Assembly: GCF_020621385.1 (NCBI RefSeq)
Contig: NZ_JAESVA010000013.1
Location: 62,001-126,000, forward strand
Length of the DNA: 64,000 nucleotides
Source: Acidisoma cellulosilyticum
Lineage (GTDB): Bacteria; Pseudomonadota; Alphaproteobacteria; Acetobacterales; Acetobacteraceae
Direction: 5' to 3'
Below the pieces are notes generated by a model, which did no database searches, was not told where the DNA came from, and saw nothing but the letters and a program-made list of their open reading frames with translations. Of the stretch, positions 8,665 to 16,828 are shown piece by piece (positions within the stretch are counted from its first letter, which is position 1; every line of letters starts with the position of its first letter). The position numbers and the translations under genes are program-made.

Positions 8665-9158
8665 CGCTTGACCATCCGGTCGATCGTCTGGCCGTCTTTC
8701 AGCGGCACGCCCTTGACCACGTCATGGTCGACAAAACCCTGTTTTGTGTAGAAGGCGAGGCCGCCGGTATTATCGGCCCTGATCGTGGCATTGATGGCGG
8801 ATAGGCCGAGTGCCTCCGCCCGGTCGCGGGTCGCGGCGAACAGGGCCTGGCCGACACCGCGCTGCGTTTCGCCCAGCCGGGCGAAGGTGCCGATATCCCC
8901 GATCCCATCGGGTAACGCGCGATTGCGGCCCAGCGTCTGGAAGCCTTCGATACGCCCCGTCGCGCGGTCGACGGCGACAAAACAACAATGCACCTCGGGC
9001 CCCGTCAGATAGGCAAGGTCAAGCGCCTCTGCCGTGTACGGGTCTTCCAGCGCCGTCGTGCCGCCTTTCGCGATGATCGCGTTGAGCAGATCCGCGAGTT
9101 CGGCCGCATCGGCCTGCACGGCGTCGCGGATCTCTATTGGTGTGACAGGCAGGTTCAT
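8631..9158 (-). CDS. GNAT family N-acetyltransferase
   Basis: A 175-residue acetyltransferase. The N-terminal IEIRDAVQADAAELADLLN is a typical GNAT opening. The acyl-CoA loop region is QRGVGQALFAATRDRA, close to the Q/RxxGxG/A pattern, followed by NTGGLAFYTKQGF, the usual C-terminal motif. The start at 9158 (MNLPVTPIEIRD) is preferred over a longer frame whose extra residues are not GNAT-like. It lies 55 bp downstream of the cupin gene on the same strand. Substrate unknown. Confidence 0.85.
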   Translation of the reverse strand: MNLPVTPIEIRDAVQADAAELADLLNAIIAKGGTTALEDPYTAEALDLAYLTGPEVHCCFVAVDRATGRIEGFQTLGRNRALPDGIGDIGTFARLGETQRGVGQALFAATRDRAEALGLSAINATIRADNTGGLAFYTKQGFVDHDVVKGVPLKDGQTIDRMVKRYRLAPTVSSL

Positions 9159-9213
9159 CCGGCGGATTCCTCGAAATTGGTTGAAGGTGCCAGCGGTACG
9201 GTGTCGTCCTCTG

Positions 9214-9702
9214 TCATTCGGCTTCGCCATTGGAGGGGTGACGGGCATAGGGCGACCCGTCGCGCCTGGTATGGCCATCCGGGCCATCGTCAATGACCAT
9301 CATGTCGATGTCCGAGTAGTAGCAACCGTCGCCGGGAAGCCGCGTGCCGACTTCCAGGACCAGGGCTTCCGACATGCTGCGGTTCTGGAGGTGATGCCCG
9401 TCGGGGATGCCGGCCTTGAAGCCTGCGGTGTCGCCCGCGCGCAGTATGTCCTCGCCGGCATCTGTTACCAGAACGACCTCCCCGCTGACGACATAGACGA
9501 ACTCGTCGCTTGCGATCTGCCAGTGTCGCTGGCTTGACCAGGTTCCGGGCGGAAGGCGGAGGAGGTTGACGCCGAACTGACTCAGACCGGCGGCGTCGCC
9601 GAGGCGCTTCCGCTCGATGTCGCGGCAGGGGGCATCGAATGGCGGCGGGTAATCGCTGCCGCGGTTGGCGTCGATGGCGGCAAGGTCGAGTTTTCGGTTC
9701 AT
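9214..9702 (-). CDS. Cupin domain protein
   Basis: A 162-residue single-domain cupin. Cupin motif 1 is seen as SQRHWQIASDEFVYVVSGE. Motif 2 is GIPDGHHLQNRS, preceded by the D-x-x-x-AGDTAGFK turn. The metal ligands are partial: a His in motif 1 is followed by S/D rather than HxH, while motif 2 has tandem His. The family is usually annotated as sugar-binding or unknown cupins. It likely shares a transcript with the GNAT gene downstream. Confidence 0.8.
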   Translation of the reverse strand: MNRKLDLAAIDANRGSDYPPPFDAPCRDIERKRLGDAAGLSQFGVNLLRLPPGTWSSQRHWQIASDEFVYVVSGEVVLVTDAGEDILRAGDTAGFKAGIPDGHHLQNRSMSEALVLEVGTRLPGDGCYYSDIDMMVIDDGPDGHTRRDGSPYARHPSNGEAE

Positions 9703-9793
9703 AGGATCAGCTCACCATTTGTTCAGACACTCATCCCCGAAACCGGAGATTCCATTCAACAAATATCGCATTCTGAAAGACGGTTGCAGCGAA

Positions 9794-9994
9794 CTAAGCC
9801 GCCGCGCTGACATGCCTTTGGGATGCGAACAATGCGCGCGACCAAGACGTGAAGGCCTTAACCTTTGAGGATAGCATTCGATTTTGCGGGTAGAGAAGAT
9901 GGACAGGGACAACTTCCGTCTCATAATCGGCAAGAATCCGCGTGAGACGACCGTCCTTCAGATGCTCATCGAGAATGTAGAGCGGCAGTTGCCC
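9794..9994 (-). pseudogene. C-terminal remnant of a LysR-type regulator
   Basis: On the minus strand the translation contains LPLYILDEHLKDGRLTRIL followed by VHLLYPQNRMLSSKVKAF. This is the characteristic end of the LysR effector-binding domain (normally x-LP-x-x-L-V-x-x-x-L-x-x-GRL, then PVHLLYPQNRxLSAKVRAFV). Nothing upstream in this frame resembles the rest of the domain or the N-terminal winged helix, and I found none in the other minus-strand frames to about 10.4 kb. The gene is therefore a truncated relic. Its former target might have been the neighbouring YCII-like or cupin gene. Confidence 0.6.
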
Positions 9995-10394
9995 TTCACA
10001 ATCTTCCCCCGCCCGTCCGGCGAGAAAACCAATCATCGCACACAACATTTCTGCAATGACAAACCCGAAATCGTCAAGGGAAGGGTTAGAGGTGCTGGCG
10101 CAAGCGGCTTGCAGGGGAGCACTTGATCCGCGCGTCTCATTCTTAACCGAGTTGGAACAAGCGGGTTCGGCGCTTGATCGTCTGCGAGAGGGCGGGATGC
10201 GGGGAAAGGCAGTCGTGAGCATGAGCCATCGTCCGGCGCCCCAAACATCCTCGCCTTAAGCCGATCTTTTCTCGACCCTTACGCGTCACCGGTTCAGGAT
10301 AGCAGGCGTCCCGGAATAAGACCTGGCAAAAGCCATTGAGGTTTCCCGACCAGCAGACATGTCTGCTGACCGAGAAACCTCCTGGGTCAAACGC
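9995..10394. other. 400-bp region without a gene, holding a large palindrome at 10338-10381
   Basis: No credible coding sequence; the short ORFs here are not family-like and overlap in several frames. At 10338-10381 there is a nested inverted repeat. The outer arms are GAGGTTTC and GAAACCTC. The inner core AGCAGACATGTCTGCT is a perfect 16-bp palindrome. It lies 13 bp past the stop of the YCII-like gene on the minus strand and may act as its transcription terminator, although no long T-run follows. Confidence 0.5.
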
Positions 10395-10679
10395 TCACTT
10401 GATCAGAAAGCCGAGGGGGAGCAGCGGCCCGACCGGCAGAAGATCAAAAGTATGGAGATCCTCCTTGGTGAAAGGCAGTTCGCTAAGCAACTCCTTCGCT
10501 TCATCGACCGACGCGACATTCAGCAGGAAGACGGCGCCCTTCATTTCGTCCCGCAGCCAAAACTGCTCGATCTTTCCATCCAGATAGAGTTTGAGTGTTG
10601 CCGGAACTTCATTCGGAAAAATCCGGCTGCTCTGTTCTTCGCTCAGAGGCTTCAGCGTGCCGATTGCCAAGACTTTCAT
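10395..10679 (-). CDS. YCII/muconolactone-isomerase-like small protein
   Basis: A 94-residue protein with the pattern of the dimeric ferredoxin-like alpha+beta barrel superfamily. MKVLAIGTL is the first strand, KLYLDGKIEQFWLRDE the second strand and turn, GAVFLLNVASVDEAKELLSELPF the third strand and helix, and the last strand ends in LLPVGPL. The phrase pattern fits muconolactone-isomerase-like or YCII-type proteins, mostly of unknown function. It is preceded by an AT-richer 220-bp region (10680-10903) that probably holds its promoter. It was perhaps once controlled by the LysR relic nearby. Confidence 0.7.
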   Translation of the reverse strand: MKVLAIGTLKPLSEEQSSRIFPNEVPATLKLYLDGKIEQFWLRDEMKGAVFLLNVASVDEAKELLSELPFTKEDLHTFDLLPVGPLLPLGFLIK

Positions 10680-10903
10680 GACTACTCTCCTTGAGGTTCT
10701 GTCGGTTTCGACATCCGGAAAGTAGGCAGCTTCATTTGCGACCGATATCGTCGCTTATGACTATCTTAGCATCATTTACGACATAATGAGCGAAGGTTAG
10801 CTATGGAGCTCCGCTCCGCTTTCTATGCGATTAGTAATCTGATCGGCAGCGGCGGCTTACGTGAATTGCGACCCGAAAGCCGACTGGCAGGTCCCCCGGA
10901 CTG

Positions 10904-11509
10904 TCAACCAGCCCCCGGCGCCTCGCTTTTGAACGGCACGATCGACAGGCAGATCGACAGCACAACGGCCTCGCCGTCCAGCGCGACATAGGCATGGCGC
11001 ATGGTGCTGTCGAAATAGCAGCTATCGCCTTTATGAAGCTGCACCGGGGCGTAATGCTCCATATGCAGCGCGACCTCGCCTTCGATCACATAGGCGTATT
11101 CCTCGCCGTCATGGACGCTCCAATCGGCGAGCGGCGGCAGGTCCCGGTTTTTGATGCGCATGAGCAGCGGCACCATGGTCTTATTAGCGAGCTCCGTCGC
11201 ATGCGCGGCATAGACGTAATGCTCGCTGTCATAGACCGGCGCGCTATCCGCCCGCGTCACCACGCGCCGCGTGGTCTTGACCGGCGCGGGTTCGGGCGGA
11301 TCGAGCATATGAACGAAATTCACGTGCAGAGCGCGGGAGATTTTGAGAACGGTCTCGAAACCCGGCTTCTGCTGCTGGTTCTCGATCTTGGAGATCGTCG
11401 AAATCGACACGCCGCTGATGCGCGCGAGGTCATCCAGTGTGAGATCCTTGGAGCGCCTAATCTCCTTCAGCTTATGGCAGAAGGCGGTGATGAGAGCGGC
11501 TTCATCCAT
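10904..11509 (-). CDS. XRE-family regulator with C-terminal cupin domain (PuuR-like layout)
   Basis: Starting at the ATG at 11509, the 201-residue protein has an N-terminal lambda-repressor-like HTH (residues about 10-65; LTLDDLARISGVSISTISKIE) and a C-terminal cupin_2 domain (about 115-190; HDGEEYAYVIEGE). This architecture is that of PuuR and related regulators of amine and amino-acid catabolism. The start codon overlaps the nitrilase stop by eight bases, so it is the last gene of the operon with the glutamine-synthetase-like enzyme and nitrilase. It probably autoregulates in response to their substrate or product. Confidence 0.85.
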   Translation of the reverse strand: MDEAALITAFCHKLKEIRRSKDLTLDDLARISGVSISTISKIENQQQKPGFETVLKISRALHVNFVHMLDPPEPAPVKTTRRVVTRADSAPVYDSEHYVYAAHATELANKTMVPLLMRIKNRDLPPLADWSVHDGEEYAYVIEGEVALHMEHYAPVQLHKGDSCYFDSTMRHAYVALDGEAVVLSICLSIVPFKSEAPGAG

Positions 11510-12440
11510 GACGGCCGGCCCGTCGCCGCTGGATCGACAGATCAAAGATATCCGGCCGCGCGTAATGGCCGCTTTGGTCAAAACCCTGTCTGGCGGCGTA
11601 AAGGCTCGCACGGTCGATGCTGGCCGAGGCGATGCCTTCCATCCCGGGTTCTATCCGCGCGACGCAGGTCTGTGTCGGGTCATAGATGCCGGACCCGCCG
11701 GCAAAGATGACGTCCAGGCCTTCGGCCTTGAGGTCCGGATAGAATTCGAAATCCTGAGGCACATCGGACAGCGACAGCAGGCCGCAGACGCTGGCGCACC
11801 ACATGCGGCCTTCCTGGGCCGCGAAGATCGGCAAGCCTTTGGTCACCGCCTCATTCCCTGGCCAGACGGAGATATGCACGTCCTCGCCGTCTTCGTAGAG
11901 CGCGGAACGAGCATGCGCCATCCAGTTTTCCCAGCAATTCAGGCCGCCGACGCGAAAGCCGCCAAAATCGTGACAGCGCAACCCCTCGGCGTCACCGATA
12001 CCCCATACCAGACGCTCATCATGCGTCGGCATCAGCTTGCGATGCGCGCCGATGATGCCGTGCTCGGCATCGATAGTGGCGAGCGTACACCACACCGTGC
12101 CCCGCCCGGCGCGCGCGCCGCGTTCATTGACACCAAGATAGACCGAGACGCCATGGTCCTTCGCGGCTTCCGCGACCTGGGCCAGTTCGGGCCCGTCGAT
12201 CTCGACCGCCGCTTCGATGAACTGCGCATAGGCGCGACCCTGGCGCGCATCGTCGAAGGCCGCGCCATTGGTGCGGCAGACCCAGAAAGGGTAGCCGCTG
12301 AGAAAGGTCTCCGAAAAGGCGAGCAGGTCGATATCGCGCGAAGCGGCCTCGGCAATGGCCGTCGTGATGATCTCGACCGTGCGGGGCTTGTCGCCCCAGG
12401 CGGGGCGAAGCTGGGCGATGCCTATATGCAGGTTGTTCAT
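11502..12440 (-). CDS. Nitrilase / carbon-nitrogen hydrolase
   Basis: A 312-residue enzyme of the nitrilase superfamily with the full Glu-Lys-Cys triad: E44 (AFSETFLSGYP), K135 (HRKLMPT) and C169 (GLNCWENWM). The GLNCWE-x-x-x-P/M form and the HRKL-x-P-T-H-x-E-R motif fit branch 1, the true nitrilases that turn R-CN into acid plus ammonia, rather than amidases. It lies downstream of a glutamine-synthetase-like gene and upstream of a PuuR-like regulator. A 165-bp palindromic repeat separates it from the synthetase. Part of its ribosome-binding region is formed by the end of that repeat. Confidence 0.9.
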   Translation of the reverse strand: MNNLHIGIAQLRPAWGDKPRTVEIITTAIAEAASRDIDLLAFSETFLSGYPFWVCRTNGAAFDDARQGRAYAQFIEAAVEIDGPELAQVAEAAKDHGVSVYLGVNERGARAGRGTVWCTLATIDAEHGIIGAHRKLMPTHDERLVWGIGDAEGLRCHDFGGFRVGGLNCWENWMAHARSALYEDGEDVHISVWPGNEAVTKGLPIFAAQEGRMWCASVCGLLSLSDVPQDFEFYPDLKAEGLDVIFAGGSGIYDPTQTCVARIEPGMEGIASASIDRASLYAARQGFDQSGHYARPDIFDLSIQRRRAGRHG

Positions 12441-12444
12441 GGTC

Positions 12445-12609
12445 AGAGCCTGTTTTGTAATGCGCTACAGCGCGCGAGAGGCGCCGCAGGCGCTGGCCGC
12501 CGTGGTTTTTGAGAACCGGAGCGGAGCGGCCGTTGAGGGCCGTGAGCACCGGAAGCGCAAAAAGGCGCGCCGGATCGCCGCTGTAGTAGCATTTCCAAGC
12601 AGGCTCTTA
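12445..12609. repeat. Palindromic repeat E5 inside the operon
   Basis: Both ends carry an imperfect inverted repeat: AGAGCCTGTTTTGTAATGC from 12445, and AGAGCCTGCTTGGAAATGC read inward from 12607 on the minus strand. CTACAGCG follows on both arms. The interior is palindrome-rich (GAACCGGAGCGGAGCGGCC). No ORF. The right edge forms the TAA stop of the glutamine-synthetase-like gene, and the left edge lies four bases from the nitrilase start codon. The termini differ from the E1 family, so it is a separate repeat type. Confidence 0.6.
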
Positions 12610-14043
12610 AAACATCTCGAAATATTCCTGGTGTTCCCAATCCGTGACGGCGCTGAGGAAGCGGTTCCATTCGAATTGCTTCAGGCTGTGGAAATAGTGG
12701 TGGAAGGTCTCGCCCAATTCCGCCTTCAGCGTCTCGCTGCTCGCGAAGGCGGCCAGCGCGTCACCCAGGCTGCCGGGCAGCACGGCGCGTTCCGAGAGAT
12801 AAGCGGCGGCGACCGGCGCGCCGGGATCGGACTTGGCCGCAAGCCCGGCACGGCCGGCGATAATCTGCGAGGCGATATACAGATAAGGATTGGCGGCCGG
12901 GTCGCCGATGCGGTTTTCGATGCGTGACGCGCTGTCACCGCCATCCCCGATGACGCGCAGCATGGCCCCGCGATTTTCCTGCGCCCAGGCGGCTTTATAG
13001 GGCGCGAACCCATCCGGCCGCTGGCGCTTATAGCCGTTGATGGTGGGTGTGGTCAGCAGCGCGGTCGCCGAGGCATGATCCAGCAGGCCGCCCAGATAAT
13101 GCATGCCGAGGCCGGAGAGCGGTGACGCATCGCCCTCGCTGGCCGCAAACAGATTGGCGCCATCGCGTGTCAGGGACTGATGCATATGCCAGCCGCTGGG
13201 GAAGCTATTGGCGATCTTGGGCAAGGCCATGAAGCTCGCATGATAGCCATGGCGGCGGCAAAGCTGCTTGACGGCGGTGCGGAACAGCAGCGCCTTGTCG
13301 GCCGCTTCCATCGCCGGCAAAGGCGAGAAGGTGAGTTCGCACTGGCCCGGCCCCCATTCGTCTTCCAGGGATGCCAGCGGCAGGCCCAGCGCCTCCAGAT
13401 TGTCCTGCAGCATGGCATAGAGGGGTTCGACCTCGTCACCCCGCGTCTCGGTCAGATACTGATAGCCGTGGGCGATATTCTCGACCTCCGGCGGGGTCGG
13501 CGGATAGCCGCTATCGGCTGGCGCCATTTTCGGATCGAGCATTTTGTAGACATAGAACTCGAATTCCAGACCAACGGTCATGCTCATGCCGTCGCCCGCC
13601 AGCTTGCCGAGCTGTTCGCGGAGAATTTGGCGCGTGGAGAGCGGGCAGGGGCGTCCGTTGCGGAAATAGGCGTCGGCCAAAATCCAGCCGGTATTGGGGA
13701 CCCAGGGCAGGACATGGAAGGTCGCCGGGTCCGGCACCAGCACGCCATCCGGCAGGCCGATCATTTCCGGAATATTGAGGTGATTGTCGGCGCCGAAGGG
13801 CGGCACGATGGGGTGGTTCGTCGTGTCGAAAATCGCGGTGACGAGCTGGAAATCCTTGCCCGAAGACAAGGCCGAGATGAATTCGCCCGCCGTCAACGTC
13901 TTGCCGCGCACGATGCCGTGCTGGTCGCCCCAGCCGATGCGAATATTGCGGATGTTTTCGGCTTTGATCCGCGCCGCAAGCTCGGCTGCCTGGGCTGTCT
14001 GCTCCGCCGACCACAAGTCGTGACGTTCGATAAACCCCGCCAT
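12607..14043 (-). CDS. Glutamine-synthetase-like enzyme (PuuA/gamma-glutamyl-amide synthetase type)
   Basis: A 478-residue protein of the glutamine synthetase superfamily. It has the N-terminal beta-grasp domain (GWGDQHGIVRGK, about residues 38-49) and the catalytic Glu cluster (GLEFEFYVY). NSFPSGWHMHQS supplies the His/Gly of the glutamate site. The C-terminal metal-binding region ends IENRIGDPAANPYLYIASQIIAG. These variants ligate glutamate to amines other than ammonia (gamma-glutamylputrescine, anilide). With a nitrilase and a PuuR-like regulator downstream, amine or nitrile assimilation is likely. It is not the housekeeping GlnA type: it lacks the usual Tyr adenylylation site context. Confidence 0.85.
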   Translation of the reverse strand: MAGFIERHDLWSAEQTAQAAELAARIKAENIRNIRIGWGDQHGIVRGKTLTAGEFISALSSGKDFQLVTAIFDTTNHPIVPPFGADNHLNIPEMIGLPDGVLVPDPATFHVLPWVPNTGWILADAYFRNGRPCPLSTRQILREQLGKLAGDGMSMTVGLEFEFYVYKMLDPKMAPADSGYPPTPPEVENIAHGYQYLTETRGDEVEPLYAMLQDNLEALGLPLASLEDEWGPGQCELTFSPLPAMEAADKALLFRTAVKQLCRRHGYHASFMALPKIANSFPSGWHMHQSLTRDGANLFAASEGDASPLSGLGMHYLGGLLDHASATALLTTPTINGYKRQRPDGFAPYKAAWAQENRGAMLRVIGDGGDSASRIENRIGDPAANPYLYIASQIIAGRAGLAAKSDPGAPVAAAYLSERAVLPGSLGDALAAFASSETLKAELGETFHHYFHSLKQFEWNRFLSAVTDWEHQEYFEMF

Positions 14044-14151
14044 GCCGGATCCCCTGAAACTGTCACCTCAGGGTAGACGAGAATTTTTTTCGTTCAAGAA
14101 AAATTTTAGGCGTCTGGCGATGGCGGGCGGGGCGCCGGTCAGAGTCGGATC

Positions 14152-14523
14152 TTATGAATCGAGGGGCGAGACGGGAGCAGCGTCCAAATCGTCATCGACG
14201 TCATGCTCCCAAATCCGAATAATCCCATCAATGCTGTCGGGGCGTCGCAGGAAGAGATTGCGGGCGATCCGGGAAATGCGTTCGTCATGCGTTTGGAAGG
14301 CTGACAGAATCTGTCCGCGCTGCCGTCGTCGTTCCCCGGCGATTGCATCGAAGGCCCCCAGGGAAATCGCGCAGGGGACTTGCTCGCTCTTCACATCGAT
14401 GATGAAGGTGATGGAATGCCCATTGAACTGTGCGTTTGAGCAGGATCGCATATGGCGCTCTGTCACCGTTGCATCTTTCTGAAACGTCCCATGAGCTGAC
14501 GCGTATGACATGGTGACGCGCAT
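14152..14523 (-). CDS. DUF1488-like protein
   Basis: About 123 residues. The central part (FNGHSITFIIDV, then VPCAISLGAFDAI, then HDERISRIARNLFLRR) follows the DUF1488 pattern of a small beta hairpin, a Cys-containing strand and an amphipathic helix ending in basic residues. The N-terminus is uncertain: GTG at 14526, ATG at 14523 and ATG at 14511 are in frame and no clear ribosome site distinguishes them. Function unknown. It is followed, on the other strand, by the cold-shock gene's leader. Confidence 0.55.
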   Translation of the reverse strand: MRVTMSYASAHGTFQKDATVTERHMRSCSNAQFNGHSITFIIDVKSEQVPCAISLGAFDAIAGERRRQRGQILSAFQTHDERISRIARNLFLRRPDSIDGIIRIWEHDVDDDLDAAPVSPLDS

Positions 14524-14608
14524 CACAATGTCATCACAGCGATGACATGAATTTCTAAGCTTGAATTTAAGTATTGCGCCGCAAAAATTGCAGAGGTGAA
14601 AATATTTC

Positions 14609-14638
14609 TTGCTATTTTTGTTGATATCGTTCTATAGA
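14609..14638 (+). promoter_or_regulatory. Candidate promoter of the cold-shock gene
   Basis: TTGCTA at 14609-14614 and TATAGA at 14633-14638 are separated by 18 bases in an AT-rich island. A start about seven bases later would give a 5' leader of roughly 135 nt, and long leaders are common for csp genes. Pattern match only. Confidence 0.4.
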
Positions 14639-14781
14639 AATTCCGTTGATCTTAATGAAGAATTTCGTATTGCGCTCCTTGGCGCTGCAGACGACCTTTC
14701 TCTTTCAAAATCGATCATGAACGGCTCGCCATGACTTTTCGTATGAGCCAAATTTTTTGAACGATTGAAAGGAAGATCGCC

Positions 14782-14991
14782 ATGACCATTGGAACTGTTA
14801 AATTCTTCAATACGACCAAGGGCTTCGGTTTCATTCAGCCGGATAACGGCAGCCCGGACGTGTTCGTCCATATTTCTGCCGTCGAGCGTGCCGGTCTGTC
14901 CTCGATCAACGAGGGCCAGAAGCTGAGCTTCGATGCGGTGAAGAACGACCGTAACGGCAAGCTTGCCGCCGAGAATCTTAAGGCAGCCTGA
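14782..14991 (+). CDS. Cold-shock protein, CspA family
   Basis: A 69-residue single cold-shock domain that binds single-stranded RNA/DNA and acts as an RNA chaperone. RNP1 (KGFGFI) and RNP2 (VFVHIS) are both intact, with the starting strand GTVKFFN. The ribosome site GAAAGGAAGA precedes the ATG. A good intrinsic terminator follows, so it is monocistronic. The long AT-rich leader suggests post-transcriptional cold control, which is inference. Confidence 0.95.
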   Translation: MTIGTVKFFNTTKGFGFIQPDNGSPDVFVHISAVERAGLSSINEGQKLSFDAVKNDRNGKLAAENLKAA

Positions 14992-15059
14992 CCAAGATAG
15001 CGTTTTGGACTGCTGACCACGGATGTACTGGCAGTCGGTCCTGAAACGCTGAGAAGAAG

Positions 15060-15082
15060 GCCGGGTTCTCCCGGCTTTTTTT
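15060..15082 (+). terminator. Intrinsic terminator after the cold-shock gene
   Basis: A perfect 6-bp stem GCCGGG/CCCGGC with a four-base loop is followed directly by seven T residues. Confidence 0.85.
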
Positions 15083-15168
15083 GTTTTGGGCCTGCTATGA
15101 TAGCATCAGCAGCCCCAGGATCGTTTTGCGTAAAGCATCTGCGGTAACGCCAGACAGGACAAGCAAAT

Positions 15169-15366
15169 ATGGTTGCTCGACGGTTTTCCGAAGGGGATCG
15201 CGTTGTCATTGTTGGTGGCGAGGTCAATAAGCATATCAGTCCGGGCGTTTACACGATCGTCCGATTGATGCCGCTCACAGGGCGTGGTTTCCAATATAGG
15301 GTTAAAGCGGCACTCGATACGCATGAACGCGTATTGGACGAGTATCGGCTCGCGCCTGCCAGATAG
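15169..15366 (+). CDS. Conserved small basic protein, function unknown
   Basis: A 65-residue protein opening with FSEGDRVVIVGG and continuing with PGVYTIVRLMPLTGRGFQYRVKA. The alternating hydrophobic strands suggest a small SH3-like beta barrel. The end (HERVLDEYRLAP) looks like a recurring alphaproteobacterial tail. An AGGAC ribosome site precedes the ATG. I do not recognise a named family; a role in nucleic-acid binding is only a guess from fold and charge. Confidence 0.6.
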   Translation: MVARRFSEGDRVVIVGGEVNKHISPGVYTIVRLMPLTGRGFQYRVKAALDTHERVLDEYRLAPAR

Positions 15367-15443
15367 CGGCACATAATCCCTTTGGGTGTGTAAGCTTAGA
15401 CAGTCTCGTTCGGCTCGGTGTCCAGGGCCCAAGGGAGAGATCC

Positions 15444-16307
15444 GTGGTCAGACTGAACATTCGCCATCGGACGACCTATCACTACAACAGGAACGTCAGC
15501 TTGAGGCCGCACCGCCTTATGCTGCGCCCTCGCGAAAGCCGTGAGCTGCGCCTGCTCGGGATGGAGATTATCGTCAATCCGGACGCGGTCCTGACATGGG
15601 CGCAGGATGTCGCCGGCAATAGCGTGGCGAGCCTGACCTTTCGGTCAATGACCAATCAATTGGTGATAGAAAGTATCGCCGATATCGAGCTTGATGCCGT
15701 CGTCTGGCCCGTTTTCGATATTTCGGCATCCGCCATTTTTTATCCATTTCACTACACTGATGATGATCAGGCGGATCTTGGCCTTTTGGCCAGTCCAAGG
15801 CTTGCCGATGCCGCTGGCAAACTGCGGGCCTGGGTCAGCGCTTTCGTTCGCACCGATCCGACGGACACGCTTGCGCTGCTCAAAGACATCAATTTCGGCA
15901 TCCTCTCCTGGATTTCCTATCAGGAGCGCGATGACGAAGGCACCCAGTCTCCGGTCGAAACGCTTGAGCGTGGATGGGGCGCCTGTCGCGATCTGGCGCT
16001 GCTCTTCGTCGAGGCCGTGCGGACGCTCGGCTTCGGGGCGCGGATCGTGTCGGGCTATCTCCATAATCCGAGCCAGGAGATCAAGGGTTCCGCCGGAGCG
16101 GGGACAACCCATGCCTGGGCGGAGGTCTATCTTCCCGGCGCCGGTTGGATCACCTTTGACCCGACAAACCGCAGCATGGGGGGTGCGAACCTCATCCCCG
16201 TCGCGGTTGGTCGTGACATCCGGCAAGTGATGCCCGTCATCGGCGAATTCATCGGCTTGAGCGATGCGTTTTCCCATATGACGGTCGAGGTCTGCGTCAT
16301 CGGGTAG
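15444..16307 (+). CDS. Transglutaminase-like cysteine protease family protein
   Basis: A 287-residue protein with GTG start and ribosome site AGGGAGAG. The N-terminal bacterial transglutaminase-like beta domain spans about 1-95 (RHRTTYHYNRNVSLRPHRL). The core domain has catalytic C181 (GWGACRDLA), H223 (THAWAEVY) and D239 (TFDPTN) in the right spacing. There is no signal peptide, so it is cytoplasmic. Bacterial members are peptidases or amidases of unknown substrate. Often they sit beside alpha-E/circularly-permuted ATP-grasp genes, which are absent here. Confidence 0.9.
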   Translation: MVRLNIRHRTTYHYNRNVSLRPHRLMLRPRESRELRLLGMEIIVNPDAVLTWAQDVAGNSVASLTFRSMTNQLVIESIADIELDAVVWPVFDISASAIFYPFHYTDDDQADLGLLASPRLADAAGKLRAWVSAFVRTDPTDTLALLKDINFGILSWISYQERDDEGTQSPVETLERGWGACRDLALLFVEAVRTLGFGARIVSGYLHNPSQEIKGSAGAGTTHAWAEVYLPGAGWITFDPTNRSMGGANLIPVAVGRDIRQVMPVIGEFIGLSDAFSHMTVEVCVIG

Positions 16308-16385
16308 AGCTGTCAGGGCGATGATGATAAGGGCCTCTCAAATCTTGCATGATTTGAGACGAACGAGGTTGGACAGGTTATCCCT

Positions 16386-16664
16386 ATGATTAAGACGCAG
16401 CGGGACAGTTTCAGTCCCAAACTCCCATCCTGGTACGGTGCCAGCCGCATCTACGACCGAGGGCGGATGATCCTCGATTATTTGTGGGACAATGGATACG
16501 AGCCCGACAAGCAATCGCCGTTCAAAGCCAAGACCCTTGTCAATAAGGATATGGCGATCCTGATGGCGGCGCTTGAGGCGGGCCAGGAGTCCGAGGTCCG
16601 CGCGGCGGTTACCAAGCATTTGAACTATCTGACCGTCCAGCAGCTGGCGGAAACCAGTCGTTAG
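16386..16664 (+). CDS. Hypothetical protein
   Basis: 92 residues, not recognised. It is rich in charged residues with probable helices (DMAILMAALEAGQESEVRAAVTKHL) and an N-terminal PSWYGASRIYDRGRMILDYLWDNGY. No signal or membrane segment. It begins 78 bp after the transglutaminase gene on the same strand. The final codons are AGT CGT TAG; the TAG is the left terminus of repeat E2, and the same CAGTCGTTAGA string recurs at the repeat's right end. Confidence 0.55.
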   Translation: MIKTQRDSFSPKLPSWYGASRIYDRGRMILDYLWDNGYEPDKQSPFKAKTLVNKDMAILMAALEAGQESEVRAAVTKHLNYLTVQQLAETSR

Positions 16665-16828
16665 AGTTTGTCAGGTTTTAATAGAAATCCCGTCATCCGC
16701 GCACGCGTTGCGCGGAACTACCCGTGGTGGCGCCGGCCGGCCGCTTGCCTGAACGCATGGGTAAACCCGCGGAACAAGTCCGCGGGCGACGGATTTTTGG
16801 GCGTTTCAGTAAAATCTCACAGTCGTTA
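16662..16828. repeat. MITE-like palindromic repeat E2
   Basis: The left end TAGAGTTTGTCAGGTTTTAA matches E1's left end closely. The interior repeats the GTCATCCGCGCA...TGCGCGGA and CTACCCG blocks. The right end is degenerate (14 of 21 positions pair with the left). An 11-bp direct repeat CAGTCGTTAGA (16655-16665 and 16820-16830) brackets it. Either the target duplication is longer than TA, or the right end has been rearranged. Confidence 0.65.

Noticed and set aside
10803-10991. Small ORF in the region upstream of the YCII-like gene
   Set aside because: It has no recognisable domain, runs into the XRE-cupin gene on the other strand, and has no clear ribosome site. A loose idea that it is a LysR start fragment was not supported.
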